Below are positions 31,593 through 40,165 of a DNA stretch of 64,000 nucleotides, piece after piece. The stretch's first letter is position 1. Every line of letters starts with the position of its first letter. The notes below the pieces were generated by a model. It saw nothing but the letters and a program-made list of their open reading frames with translations, was not told the origin of the DNA and did no database searches. The stretch covers positions 62,001 to 126,000 of the forward strand of contig JANQEO010000320.1 in assembly GCA_028278325.1 (NCBI GenBank), given 5' to 3'. The DNA comes from Candidatus Binatia bacterium (GTDB taxonomy: Bacteria > Desulfobacterota > Binatia > UBA1149 > JAJCZL01). Both the position numbers and the translations under genes were made by a program.

Positions 31593-32906
31593 GTGAGTCC
31601 GCCTTCTAGCCGACAGCGCGCCCCCTGGTGGCGCTTCATATTCTTCTACGCTCGGCCGCCCGAGAGCCTCCGTAGCGATCACTGGCGGCTTCTCGGCGTG
31701 CTCGGCGCCACCTATCTGATCAATAACTACGACATCGGGTTGTTGTCGCTGGCCCTTCCTCAGATCCAGGACTCCTTGTCCATTCCCGAGGAGGAGATCG
31801 GCACCGTGACGGGGCTGGTGCGTCTCGGGGTGCTTCCGGCCCTGGTGCTGGCCTCGGTAGCGGACCGGGTCGGACGGCGCCTGATGCTGCTGATCACCAT
31901 CATCGGATTCACCCTGTGCACGGTGGCAACCGCCTTCTCGCGCACGCCCGAGGAGTTCATGTTCCTGCAGTTCGCGGCGCGGATGTTCATGTACTCGGAA
32001 GAAGTGCTGGCGATCGTCGTGGTGGCCGAAGAGCTCGACGCGCGTGCGCGGGGTTGGGGCATCGGCGTTCTGGCCGCCATGGGCGCAATGGGTCACGGCG
32101 TCGCGTCGATATTCTATTCGATGGTCGAGGTCCTGCCCTACGGATGGCGATCCCTCTACATCGTCGGCGTCGTGCCGTTGCTGATCCTCGCCTGGCTGAG
32201 ACGGGGGTTACGCGAGACCAAACGCTTCGAAGACCAGGCCGCGGCCAGAGCCGAAACGGCCAGCATGCTCGAGTACTTCAGGCCTTTTCGCAGTCTGGTG
32301 CGCATGTATCCGGGCAGACTCGCTCTGTTGTGCATGTCGGTCGTGCCGTTCTGGTTCGTGGGCTCGGCCGCGTTGCAGTTCCAGTCCAAGTTTCTTCAGG
32401 AGGCACACGGTTACTCTCCGGCGAACGTCGCGCTGCTCTTCGTCTTCGGCGGCGCCTTCGCGATCGTGGGCACGGCTTCGGCGGGCGCCCTCAGCGACCG
32501 CTTCGGACGGCGTATCATCATGACCCTCGCGCTCATCGGCAACGCGGTCGGCACTCTGTTCTTCTATCAGGTGAGTGGGGCCTACATTCCCCCGGCCTGG
32601 TGCTTGATGCTGTTCTGCTACTTCGGCTCGGATGTTCTGTTCTCGGCACTCGGCAGCGAGCTGTTCCCCACTTCCTACCGGTCGACAGCTTCCGGCGTTC
32701 GCTCGATCATGGGAGCGGTAGGCGGTGCGGCGGGTCTTTGGTTCGAGGGACGCCTCTATCTGATCGTGGGCAGCCACGGCGACGCGATCACCTGGATGTT
32801 GCTGGTGGCAGTCATCTCGCCGGCCATCATCTTCCTGTTCATACCCGAGACGGCGACGCGTGAACTCGAAGACATCTCTCCCGAGATCGGCGATCAGTCC
32901 ACGTAG
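31593..32906 (+). CDS. MFS transporter
   Basis: A 437-residue major facilitator superfamily protein with twelve predicted helices. The inter-helix motif A appears as SVADRVGRRLMLL in the N-half and GALSDRFGRRIIM in the C-half, and a TM1 pattern LGATYLINNYDIGLLSLALPQI resembles metabolite:H+ symporter and sugar-porter members. The cytoplasmic N-terminus is Arg-rich. Translation begins at a GTG at 31593. The substrate is unknown. The gene is divergent from acyl-CoA synthetase, which suggests an organic acid. Its end overlaps by 13 bases the convergent phosphodiesterase gene. Confidence 0.88.
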   Translation: MSPPSSRQRAPWWRFIFFYARPPESLRSDHWRLLGVLGATYLINNYDIGLLSLALPQIQDSLSIPEEEIGTVTGLVRLGVLPALVLASVADRVGRRLMLLITIIGFTLCTVATAFSRTPEEFMFLQFAARMFMYSEEVLAIVVVAEELDARARGWGIGVLAAMGAMGHGVASIFYSMVEVLPYGWRSLYIVGVVPLLILAWLRRGLRETKRFEDQAAARAETASMLEYFRPFRSLVRMYPGRLALLCMSVVPFWFVGSAALQFQSKFLQEAHGYSPANVALLFVFGGAFAIVGTASAGALSDRFGRRIIMTLALIGNAVGTLFFYQVSGAYIPPAWCLMLFCYFGSDVLFSALGSELFPTSYRSTASGVRSIMGAVGGAAGLWFEGRLYLIVGSHGDAITWMLLVAVISPAIIFLFIPETATRELEDISPEIGDQST

Positions 32907-34282
32907 CCCAGGGAGCGAAGCTGCTCGAGCCGTTCGCGTGGATCGAAATCCCCCTTTCCCGCAGCCGTTCGAGCGTCGGCCCAGCCTTCACCGGTGTGGG
33001 TCGCGACATAGGTCGCCGGGTAGCGGCTGAGGAAATCGGCCGACACCAGGCCCTTCATTACGTCTCCCGCCATGTCGCTGCCGATCGGAGTGTTCTGCAG
33101 TGCAAGGATCGTGGGCGCCACGTCGAGGATGCTGCCCAAGGTTGAGATCTGCTCGCGATCATCGGGAACCCGGCGGCCGGTTCCCGTGTTCACCGCAATG
33201 TCCGGCCCGGCGGCTATCAATGCCGACGGGGGCCCGTCGGGGTGCGCGGCCGAGACCAGGGCACGGTCACGCGCCGTGGTTGGGTACGAGCCGCGCCTGT
33301 TGACGGCGTGCATACCGTGATCGCCCAGGATGATCACGTTTGTATCGGCGGGCGCGGCGTCGATGAGTTCGCCAACTACCGAATCGATATGGGAGTAGTA
33401 ATCGGCAATCACGCCGGCGAAGCGTTTGACGGCTTCGGTGCTCGGCGGGTGCTCGTAGAGCTCAGGGTATCGATAACGCCAGAAACGGTGAGCTACGACG
33501 TCGGCACCACCGAAGTAGACGCTCACGCTATCGGTGGCGGAGCCTTCCTTTTCGAGCAGGTCTAGGGTGATGCGGCGGTAGGTGGCATCGGCGCGCAGGG
33601 CCCAGTGACTGAGCTTTTTGAAGCGATGCGCTAATGGAAACTCCTTCTCGTCGATGTCGCCGAATATCGCGGCCTCCAGTTTCAGCGCGTCCTGTTCGGC
33701 CTGCGGAAGGAGAGCGAGGAGTTCCTCCTCGCGATCTGCCGGATGAACTTGTTCGCTCAACCCGGGCAGCATGCTTCCCTTCCATATCCCCTTGCCCGCC
33801 TGTCGTTGTTTGAGGGTTGTAGTGTTTACCTGCGCGGCCATGACGCCGTTGATCTCTTCGACCGGGTAGGTCAACCACCAGCCGACGACATCGACGCGAC
33901 GGCCACGTTCGCTCAGGATGTTCCAGTAAGCTTTGGTCTTGCGATCGCGGTTGTTGTAGAGGCGAGTTCGCTGGGCCCCGCGCCTTCCCGTCTTTACGAA
34001 GCCGCGGATGCCGTGTTGGCGGGGGCGCATGCCGGTGGCGATGGACGTCCACAGGGCCGGAGACAGCGTGGGCACGAGAGATTCCAGCTCGCCGTATGTT
34101 CCGCGGCGCATCACCTCTTGGAGGGTGGGAAGCTTGCCCTCGTCGAGCAACTCGATGACGATGCGCCATTCAAATCCGTCGATGCCGATCACCAGCAGAG
34201 GGTTCGGCGCAGGCGCGCGTGAGGATGCGTTGCAACCCGCCAGGAACACGGCCATGAACAACGTGATCAACTTCTTAGGCAT
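32894..34282 (-). CDS. Exported type I phosphodiesterase/nucleotide-pyrophosphatase-like alkaline phosphatase family lipoprotein
   Basis: The ATG at 34282 gives 462 residues with a clear lipobox, FLAGC, at Cys17. The alkaline-phosphatase-superfamily metal site begins LLVIGIDGFEW (Asp35), then PTLSPALWTSIATG with Ser74 at the place where NPP enzymes carry the nucleophile; later metal ligands are in HGIRGF and NVIILGDHGMHAV. It should hydrolyse a phosphodiester or transfer a phospho-group at the cell surface. The C-terminus LEQLRSLGYVD recurs in the next two enzymes downstream. An upstream ATG at 34303 lies inside an inverted repeat and is not favoured. It is divergent from the GT-C-like gene. 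Confidence 0.85.
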   Translation of the reverse strand: MPKKLITLFMAVFLAGCNASSRAPAPNPLLVIGIDGFEWRIVIELLDEGKLPTLQEVMRRGTYGELESLVPTLSPALWTSIATGMRPRQHGIRGFVKTGRRGAQRTRLYNNRDRKTKAYWNILSERGRRVDVVGWWLTYPVEEINGVMAAQVNTTTLKQRQAGKGIWKGSMLPGLSEQVHPADREEELLALLPQAEQDALKLEAAIFGDIDEKEFPLAHRFKKLSHWALRADATYRRITLDLLEKEGSATDSVSVYFGGADVVAHRFWRYRYPELYEHPPSTEAVKRFAGVIADYYSHIDSVVGELIDAAPADTNVIILGDHGMHAVNRRGSYPTTARDRALVSAAHPDGPPSALIAAGPDIAVNTGTGRRVPDDREQISTLGSILDVAPTILALQNTPIGSDMAGDVMKGLVSADFLSRYPATYVATHTGEGWADARTAAGKGDFDPRERLEQLRSLGYVD

Positions 34283-34293
34283 GCCGGGTATTT

Positions 34294-34313
34294 GCGCGTA
34301 CATAGTTACGCGC
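34294..34313. promoter_or_regulatory. Perfect inverted repeat between divergent envelope genes
   Basis: Arms GCGCGTA (34294-34300) and TACGCGC (34307-34313) are perfect reverse complements with a six-base spacer. They occupy the short 60-base gap between the phosphodiesterase and the GT-C-like gene, where promoters of both should lie. A partially similar GCGTATACAT sequence is in the equivalent gap at 37225-37292. It is probably a regulator site. Confidence 0.5.
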
Positions 34314-34342
34314 CGTTAAGCAAAATGGAATCCTAGCACAGC

Positions 34343-35827
34343 ATGACATCCGTCGTGTCTTCAAGCCGGGCGCCGGCCTTCTTCATTCTTCTTTGTTTTC
34401 TTCTGGGCGTCGTGGCGTGCTGGACGCGCGACACGGCTGACCTGCCTCTCAGCCTCGACAACCAGCATTACTTCTTCATCGCCGAGCGCGCGGCAGCGGG
34501 CGTTCCGCCTCATGTATCCCACTTCGACCCCAAGCACGCGCTCAGCCTGCTGATGACGGCGGCCTCGATTCACGGCGGGCGCTTCATCGGTCTCGACGAC
34601 GTGCGGGCCTCGAGGATCATCAGCGTGATCATGGCGGGAACTGCAGTCGCTGCGGTGTGGGCGCTGTGTTACCAGATTTCGTCCGGCTATCTTTGCGCTC
34701 ACCTCGGCGCGCTGGTCATCCTGCACTTCGGACAGTTTTTCAACATGGCTGCGATGGGCTCGCGCCCCAAGGTGTTCATCGTCGCGTTCATGTTGCTTAC
34801 GGTGCTGGCCGTGGCCCGTAACCGGCCCTTTTGGGCGGGCGTGACCGGAGCCGCCGCGTTTCTGTGCTGGCAGCCGACCCTTCTCGTATTGGGGATGGCC
34901 GTGCCGATCCTGCTGCTCAGACAGGGAAGGGTGAAGTCGATCGCGTTGCTGGCGGCGGGCGCTCTTATCCCCATCGTGCTCTATCATTTTTACTTCTACG
35001 CCAACGGCGCTCTGGCCGAACAGATCGAGCAAGCGTACAGGTACCCCCGGGAGTACATGGCTCATGCCTACGGTAGATTCGGAAAGCTGAGGCGCAACAC
35101 CGGCTGGTACTTCAGGGTGCAGGAGGGGTTCTCGCTGCGCAGCGTGTATCCGATTCTCTTCGGTTGTTTCCTGGCTATCACCTGGCTCGTCGCCCTGGTG
35201 AAGCCGCGGCGCACTTTGCAGCTGATCGAGGAAAACCCGGCTCTGCCGTATGTAGTGCTGGCGGGGACCGGCGCGCTGGCATTCACGATCTATGACTACC
35301 AGGGATATCCCGACACATTCTTCGTTCTACCGTTCCTTGCCGTAGTCTGCGGCGTCGGTTTCGGCAAGGCGGCTGAATGGTTGGCGGCCGACCGCTCCCG
35401 CTTCGTGCGCTTGGGCGTGTTCGGGTTGTGCCTGCTGGCAGTCTACTCGATGTCGGCGATTACCGGCAGGACCCGCGGTGGAGCCTCCAGGCTCGAATCC
35501 CAGTACGCGTTGGGACGGCAAGTCGGTGAGATGCTCGAGGCCGGCAAGACCGTGTACGCGGTAGGATGCACCCACCTTCTCGCGTTCAACCACGTCGACA
35601 ATCACGTCAACATGGGTTTCTTCTTCCGCGGCACCAAACGGTGGATAGCGAAGAACCGGAACAGCCCCGACGGCTACCGTCCTCTCAAGGACGGTGAGAT
35701 GCCCGACGTAATCCTGGTGTCGCGCAGCTTTGTCCCGGGGGGATATGGGTGGCTCGAGAGCGAGTATCGCGAGATCACGACCGAGTCGTTTCGACGCTGG
35801 CGTGTGAGGGCTTACGAACGTATCTGA
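34343..35827 (+). CDS. GT-C-like polytopic membrane protein, paralogue 1
   Basis: A 494-residue protein with about ten to eleven membrane helices. The first extracytoplasmic loop has LDNQHYFFIAERAAAGVPPH, with Asp39 and Glu48 placed like the acidic residues in the first loop of lipid-dependent GT-C glycosyltransferases. It is followed by HFDPKHALS and a MGSRPKVF loop. A soluble C-terminal part begins near residue 405 with YAVGCTHLLAFNHVDNHV. It then has YRPLKDGEMPDVILVSR and a WLESEYREI end. The family is not known to me; glycosyltransferase activity is inferred from topology alone. It pairs with two exported phosphodiesterase-like enzymes and has a paralogue at 37293-38786. Confidence 0.7.
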   Translation: MTSVVSSSRAPAFFILLCFLLGVVACWTRDTADLPLSLDNQHYFFIAERAAAGVPPHVSHFDPKHALSLLMTAASIHGGRFIGLDDVRASRIISVIMAGTAVAAVWALCYQISSGYLCAHLGALVILHFGQFFNMAAMGSRPKVFIVAFMLLTVLAVARNRPFWAGVTGAAAFLCWQPTLLVLGMAVPILLLRQGRVKSIALLAAGALIPIVLYHFYFYANGALAEQIEQAYRYPREYMAHAYGRFGKLRRNTGWYFRVQEGFSLRSVYPILFGCFLAITWLVALVKPRRTLQLIEENPALPYVVLAGTGALAFTIYDYQGYPDTFFVLPFLAVVCGVGFGKAAEWLAADRSRFVRLGVFGLCLLAVYSMSAITGRTRGGASRLESQYALGRQVGEMLEAGKTVYAVGCTHLLAFNHVDNHVNMGFFFRGTKRWIAKNRNSPDGYRPLKDGEMPDVILVSRSFVPGGYGWLESEYREITTESFRRWRVRAYERI

Positions 35828-35832
35828 CGACT

Positions 35833-37224
35833 TCAGTCTAGGTAGCCCAGGGAGCGTAGCTCTTCGGTCGTCTGTTCGTCGACCTGGGCTTCCTCGGCGT
35901 CACCGAGCTTCTTGCCGAGACGATCGTATTTCTTTTTCATCGCGCTCACCAAGCGCGTCATCGTCACGACCTCGTGGCGCCCGGGTTCGACGATGGGGTT
36001 ACGCTCGCCGGGATCCTTGGCGAGGTCGAAGTAGGCGAAGGTTCCCGTTCGGTTGTCGACGATGAGCTTTTCATCGCCGAGTCTGACCGCCGACATCGGC
36101 GGAGCACGCAGCTCGCTCAGATAGGGTCGCGGCTCCGTGGCCTCGCTCGTGCGCATCGCCGGTACCAGAGAGATCCCAACGGCCGTGTCCATGGGCTCGA
36201 GTCCTGCCAAGTCCACCAGCGTCGGCGCGACGTCGATGATGCCCGTTACCTGTTCGACCTCGACAGGCCGGATCTTGCGCGGATACCAGACGATCAGCGG
36301 GATGTGCAGGACCTCTTCGTAGAGGGTGTTGCGATGGCCCTTCTCGCCGTGCTCGAAGAACTCCTCTCCGTGGTCGGAAGTGATCGCGATGATGGTGCGG
36401 TCTCCGAGGCCGCGTTCGTCGAGGGCCGCGATCATGGAGCCGATGGTGTCGTCCGTGAAGCGGATCTCGCCGTCATACAACGACAGTACGAAGTCGAGGT
36501 CGCGTTCGGGCATGCCCGCATGAACGAGCTCGTTGTAACGGAAGTGCTCTCCGGTCACTTTGCCGTCGTAATCAGGGTCGAACATCCGGTCATACGGGGG
36601 AGGGGGAATGAAGTCGTAGTGCACGTCCCAGAGGTGCACGAAGTAAAAGAACGGACGGTTGCCTCTTTTGTCGAGTGCGTCGACGAAGCTCTTGAGAACG
36701 GTCGGATTGGTCACGTCGCCGTGCGATACGGCGTGGGATTCTCGAATGGCCCTGGCTGACACATCGGAGTCTGCATCCATCTTGCCCCCGAGTCCGTAGG
36801 AGGTGCAGTCGACGTAGTCGTCGAAGCCCTGGCCGAATCCGAATACCGGATGAAGAAAGGGCCCGGCATAGAAGCCCGTGGTCTCATAGCCCGACGCTGA
36901 GAAATGCTCGGCCAGGGTGGAGGCTTTCGCTCCCAGGCGTCTATACGGCATGACTACCCCGTGCACCGAGTCGGGTTGACCCGTGAACAGGGCGGCGTGG
37001 GCCGGCAAGGTCCATGACGTCGTACTGACCGTGCGGCGGAACAGGGCGCCTTCGGCCGCCAGCTGGTCCATGACCGGTGTCGTGTCCCTTTCGTACCCGT
37101 AGGCGCCGACATGATCGGCGCGCAAGCTGTCGATGGATATGAGTACGACGTTGGGATGGCGCGTGCACCCGGCGCCGTAGACGGCAACCGTCGCCGCGAT
37201 GATCACTGTCGTCAGGATACGCAT
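35833..37224 (-). CDS. Exported sulfatase-fold enzyme with Thr in place of the formylglycine Cys
   Basis: The ATG at 37224 gives 463 residues; VAVYGAGC (Cys20) is a lipobox-like site. The metal motif SIDSLRAD includes Asp32 and the later site is TSDHGEEFFEHGEKGH. In sulfatases the nucleophile motif is C-x-P-S/A-R before AALLTG; here it is Thr72-Leu-Pro74-Ala-His76 followed by AALFTG. This resembles phosphoglycerol- or phosphoethanolamine-transfer enzymes with a Thr nucleophile rather than true sulfatases. No sulfatase-maturation gene is present. The C-terminus is EELRSLGYLD. It is divergent from the GT-C-like paralogue at 37293. Confidence 0.83.
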   Translation of the reverse strand: MRILTTVIIAATVAVYGAGCTRHPNVVLISIDSLRADHVGAYGYERDTTPVMDQLAAEGALFRRTVSTTSWTLPAHAALFTGQPDSVHGVVMPYRRLGAKASTLAEHFSASGYETTGFYAGPFLHPVFGFGQGFDDYVDCTSYGLGGKMDADSDVSARAIRESHAVSHGDVTNPTVLKSFVDALDKRGNRPFFYFVHLWDVHYDFIPPPPYDRMFDPDYDGKVTGEHFRYNELVHAGMPERDLDFVLSLYDGEIRFTDDTIGSMIAALDERGLGDRTIIAITSDHGEEFFEHGEKGHRNTLYEEVLHIPLIVWYPRKIRPVEVEQVTGIIDVAPTLVDLAGLEPMDTAVGISLVPAMRTSEATEPRPYLSELRAPPMSAVRLGDEKLIVDNRTGTFAYFDLAKDPGERNPIVEPGRHEVVTMTRLVSAMKKKYDRLGKKLGDAEEAQVDEQTTEELRSLGYLD

Positions 37225-37292
37225 CGACTCGGACACACTAGGGAGCCTGGCTTCCCCGACCCAGGGCGTATACATTTCAGCGGTTCCTATCA

Positions 37293-38786
37293 ATGTCGGA
37301 CCACGGCGCACATTCCCCGCTCCGCGGCAAAGTGACTGGCGCCGGAGGCTTCGTCGTCCTTTTCTGTGCTGCAGCGACCCTGTGTATCGTGCGCGGCGCT
37401 TGGGAGTTGCCGCTTCTCAGCGACAACCAGCACTACTTCTTCATAGCCGAGCGCGCGGCCGCCGGTGTGCCGCCTCACGTGTCGCAGTTCGATCCCAAGC
37501 ATGCCCTCAGCGGTTTCATGTCGGCCCTGGCCATCAAGGGTGGCCGCGTACTCGGACTGTCTGACGCTCAGTCGGCCCGGGTTCTCAGTATTGCCGTAAC
37601 GAGCGCGGCAGTGGGCATCGCCTGGCTGCTGACCCTCAAGCTCACTTCCGACCTGCTCGCGGCAGCGCTGGCCGCGATCATGGTGATGAGCGTCAACGGC
37701 TTCGTGCTGATGGGAGCAATGGGCTGTCGTCCGAAGGTCTTTCTTGCCTTGTTCGTTCTGCTGACGCTGCATGCCTTCGTGTGCGGACGCTACAAGCAAG
37801 CGGGGCTCTTTGCAGCGGGCAGCTTCCTGTGTTGGCAGCCGGGCCTGCTCATGGTCGCTTGCGCGGTTCCGGCGCTGGCCGTAACCGCTGACGGGCGCCG
37901 GGCGTTGCCGGGGTTCCTTCTGTCGGCTGTGGCGGTTGTCGGTGCCTACCACGGGTATTTCTTTTTCAAGGGAGTGCTGGCCACGCAGTTGGAGCAGGCT
38001 TACCTGTTGCCTGCCGCCTACTCTTCCTATGGTCTGCCCGATCCTTGGCGGGCTTTGCGCTGGGTCTTGAAGCTGCGCGGTGGTTTCGGCGTCAGCAGCA
38101 TCGCCCCCACTCTGTTTGTCGGCGGGTTGTTGTCGGCGTGGATCTGGTTCCTGGCCGGGCCGCGGCGCGGCTTCGAGTTGCTGCGCTCTCGGCCCTCCTG
38201 GCTCTATCTGTTGCTGTGCGCTCATGCGGTGTTCGCCTTCACGCTGGTAGAACACCAAGGGCCCCCGGATTTCTTTTTCCTTCTGCCCTTCGTCGCGGTG
38301 GGAGCGGCCGTGACGATCTGGGCCCTGGGTCGGGTAGTCAGCGCCGGGCTTCCTTCATGGGTAGCGCAGGCGGTGACTGCCGTCATGCTGGTGCTGTTCG
38401 TCTCCGTCGTCGGGGACACTGCGTCGAAGCCGTTCAAGGTACGGTTCACCCTCGAAGAGCAGCAGCGTCTCGGGGCATCCTTGGCTCCCTTGCTGGCTGA
38501 AGGCGCTTCCGTCTATGCGGTGGGGTGCACTCATCTTCTGGCTTTCAACCACGTGGACAACCACGTTCACTACGGATACTTCTTCCGGCGCATCAACCGC
38601 TACGTGGTCCGTCACAGCGACGGCCCCTTCCGGCCGCTCAAGGACGGCCGGGCACCGGATTACATCGTGAAGTCACGTTGGTTCTTTCCACGGGGTTTGC
38701 CCTGGCTGAAACGAGAGTACCGCAGGATTGCCCTGGCCGGCGGGCGCCGCCAGCACGTGTCGCTGTGGCGTCGGGTGGAAGGATGA
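37293..38786 (+). CDS. GT-C-like polytopic membrane protein, paralogue 2
   Basis: A 497-residue paralogue of the protein at 34343-35827. The shared blocks are LLSDNQHYFFIAERAAAGVP with Asp44 and Glu53, FDPKHALSGFM, MGAMGCRPKVFLALF, LCWQPGLLM, and the soluble end YAVGCTHLLAFNHVDNHV at residue 408. FRPLKDGRAPDYIVKSR and WLKREYRRI follow. About ten helices are predicted. Activity is not known; a glycosyltransferase or flippase role is possible. The stop overlaps the ATG of the following sulfatase-fold lipoprotein (ATGA), so these two are made together, which ties the membrane protein to the exported enzyme. Confidence 0.7.
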   Translation: MSDHGAHSPLRGKVTGAGGFVVLFCAAATLCIVRGAWELPLLSDNQHYFFIAERAAAGVPPHVSQFDPKHALSGFMSALAIKGGRVLGLSDAQSARVLSIAVTSAAVGIAWLLTLKLTSDLLAAALAAIMVMSVNGFVLMGAMGCRPKVFLALFVLLTLHAFVCGRYKQAGLFAAGSFLCWQPGLLMVACAVPALAVTADGRRALPGFLLSAVAVVGAYHGYFFFKGVLATQLEQAYLLPAAYSSYGLPDPWRALRWVLKLRGGFGVSSIAPTLFVGGLLSAWIWFLAGPRRGFELLRSRPSWLYLLLCAHAVFAFTLVEHQGPPDFFFLLPFVAVGAAVTIWALGRVVSAGLPSWVAQAVTAVMLVLFVSVVGDTASKPFKVRFTLEEQQRLGASLAPLLAEGASVYAVGCTHLLAFNHVDNHVHYGYFFRRINRYVVRHSDGPFRPLKDGRAPDYIVKSRWFFPRGLPWLKREYRRIALAGGRRQHVSLWRRVEG

Positions 38787-40165
38787 GACCGGCACGTCTG
38801 TTGGCGCCGCTCTTCGTGCTGGCGCTTTGTTCAGCCTGCCAGCAGGCGCGGGAACCCGGCGCGGTGATGCTCATCACCATCGACACCACTCGAGCCGATC
38901 ATCTCTCGGGCTACGGTTACGAGTTGCCCACCAGTCCCGTTCTCGACGGTATCGCCCGCCGCGGCGTCCGCTTCGAGAACGCATATTGCACGATGCCGAC
39001 GACCGATCCCTCCCATGTCAGCATGCTGACCGGGCTTTATCCGCGCACTCACGGTGTCCGCATGAACGGCTGGAAGATGCACGACGACCAAGTGGATACA
39101 CTGGCGGCATGGTTCTCCCGCCGCGGTTACGACACCGCGGCCGTAACCGCCCGAGCCCACTTGTCTCCCGATGACCTCGGTCTGAAAGGGTTCGATTTTT
39201 CGGATGTCCCGGGACCCCCGAAATACGAAAGAGTCTTCGGTGACGTGCTCGCTCCCGTGGGGCGTTGGCTCGAGAAGCGAGCGGGCCGTCGATGGTTCAT
39301 GTGGGTGCATCTGTGGGAGCCCCACGCTCCCTATCGGCCTGCTCCCCTGTACCGAAAGAGATTCGCGCAAAAGTTCATCGAGTCGAACAAGCCGCGGGCC
39401 CAGCGCCGCTACTCGGAGCCGCCTACATATGTGCGCAAGCGCTTGATACCGGACGACATCGTTCGTGCCAGTGTCGGTCTCTACGACGGTGACATCGCCA
39501 CGGCCGACTCGGCACTGGCCCGCCTAGTCGGGCTTGCACGGTTGCACGCGCCTGACGGTAGCGAGCCGATGTTCATCATTGCGTCCGACCACGGCGAGTC
39601 CCTGGCCGAGCGCCAGGCCGAAAAGGGGATCGGCTTCGGTCACGGCGCTTTGCTCTACGATGAAGTCGTCAAGGTTCCATGGGTGGTGACCTGGGAAGGT
39701 GAGATCGGCCCCGCGGTGATCTCCACACCGGTATCTCTTCTCGACATGCCGGGCACGATTACCGGATTTCTCGATGGCGGCCGACCGCTGCTGGGCCAGG
39801 GGCGCAGTCTGGCGGCGGCGTTGAGCAGCGGAGAAGAGCCCGTGTCCGAGCCCGTGATCATCGAGAGGCGGGTCTACAAGAAGCCGCCTCTGCGTAGCCT
39901 GCGCCAGGGACAGCTCGCCATCGTCGATCATCCTTGGAAACTCATTCGGACCGCCCGGTTCCACGGACCCGAGCTCTACAATCTGGTCGACGATCCCGAA
40001 GAGCGCAGCAACCTGGTGGAAGAGCGTGCCGATGTCCTCGGCCGCCTCGACGCCGCCTTGGATAGCTGGGTGGAAGGCCACCCCGTCTACGAGCCGGGCT
40101 TCAGCGAGCCGGCAGAACTCGAGAAGAAGCTCGAGGACCTACGTTCCCTCGGATACGTGGACTAA
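38783..40165 (+). CDS. Exported sulfatase-fold enzyme with Thr nucleophile position, coupled to GT-C paralogue 2
   Basis: The product from the ATG at 38783 has 460 residues and a signal segment ending LCSACQ, an imperfect lipobox. Metal motif TIDTTRADH (Asp34) and IASDHGESLAER are intact. At the formylglycine position there is Thr74 in TTDPSH, before VSMLTG, as Thr74-x-Pro-Ser-His, so the protein is probably a phospho-transferase or phosphodiesterase, not a sulfatase. The end is LEDLRSLGYVD. The four-base overlap with the upstream membrane protein strongly suggests a joint function, for example decorating or trimming a surface polymer. Confidence 0.83.
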   Translation: MRPARLLAPLFVLALCSACQQAREPGAVMLITIDTTRADHLSGYGYELPTSPVLDGIARRGVRFENAYCTMPTTDPSHVSMLTGLYPRTHGVRMNGWKMHDDQVDTLAAWFSRRGYDTAAVTARAHLSPDDLGLKGFDFSDVPGPPKYERVFGDVLAPVGRWLEKRAGRRWFMWVHLWEPHAPYRPAPLYRKRFAQKFIESNKPRAQRRYSEPPTYVRKRLIPDDIVRASVGLYDGDIATADSALARLVGLARLHAPDGSEPMFIIASDHGESLAERQAEKGIGFGHGALLYDEVVKVPWVVTWEGEIGPAVISTPVSLLDMPGTITGFLDGGRPLLGQGRSLAAALSSGEEPVSEPVIIERRVYKKPPLRSLRQGQLAIVDHPWKLIRTARFHGPELYNLVDDPEERSNLVEERADVLGRLDAALDSWVEGHPVYEPGFSEPAELEKKLEDLRSLGYVD

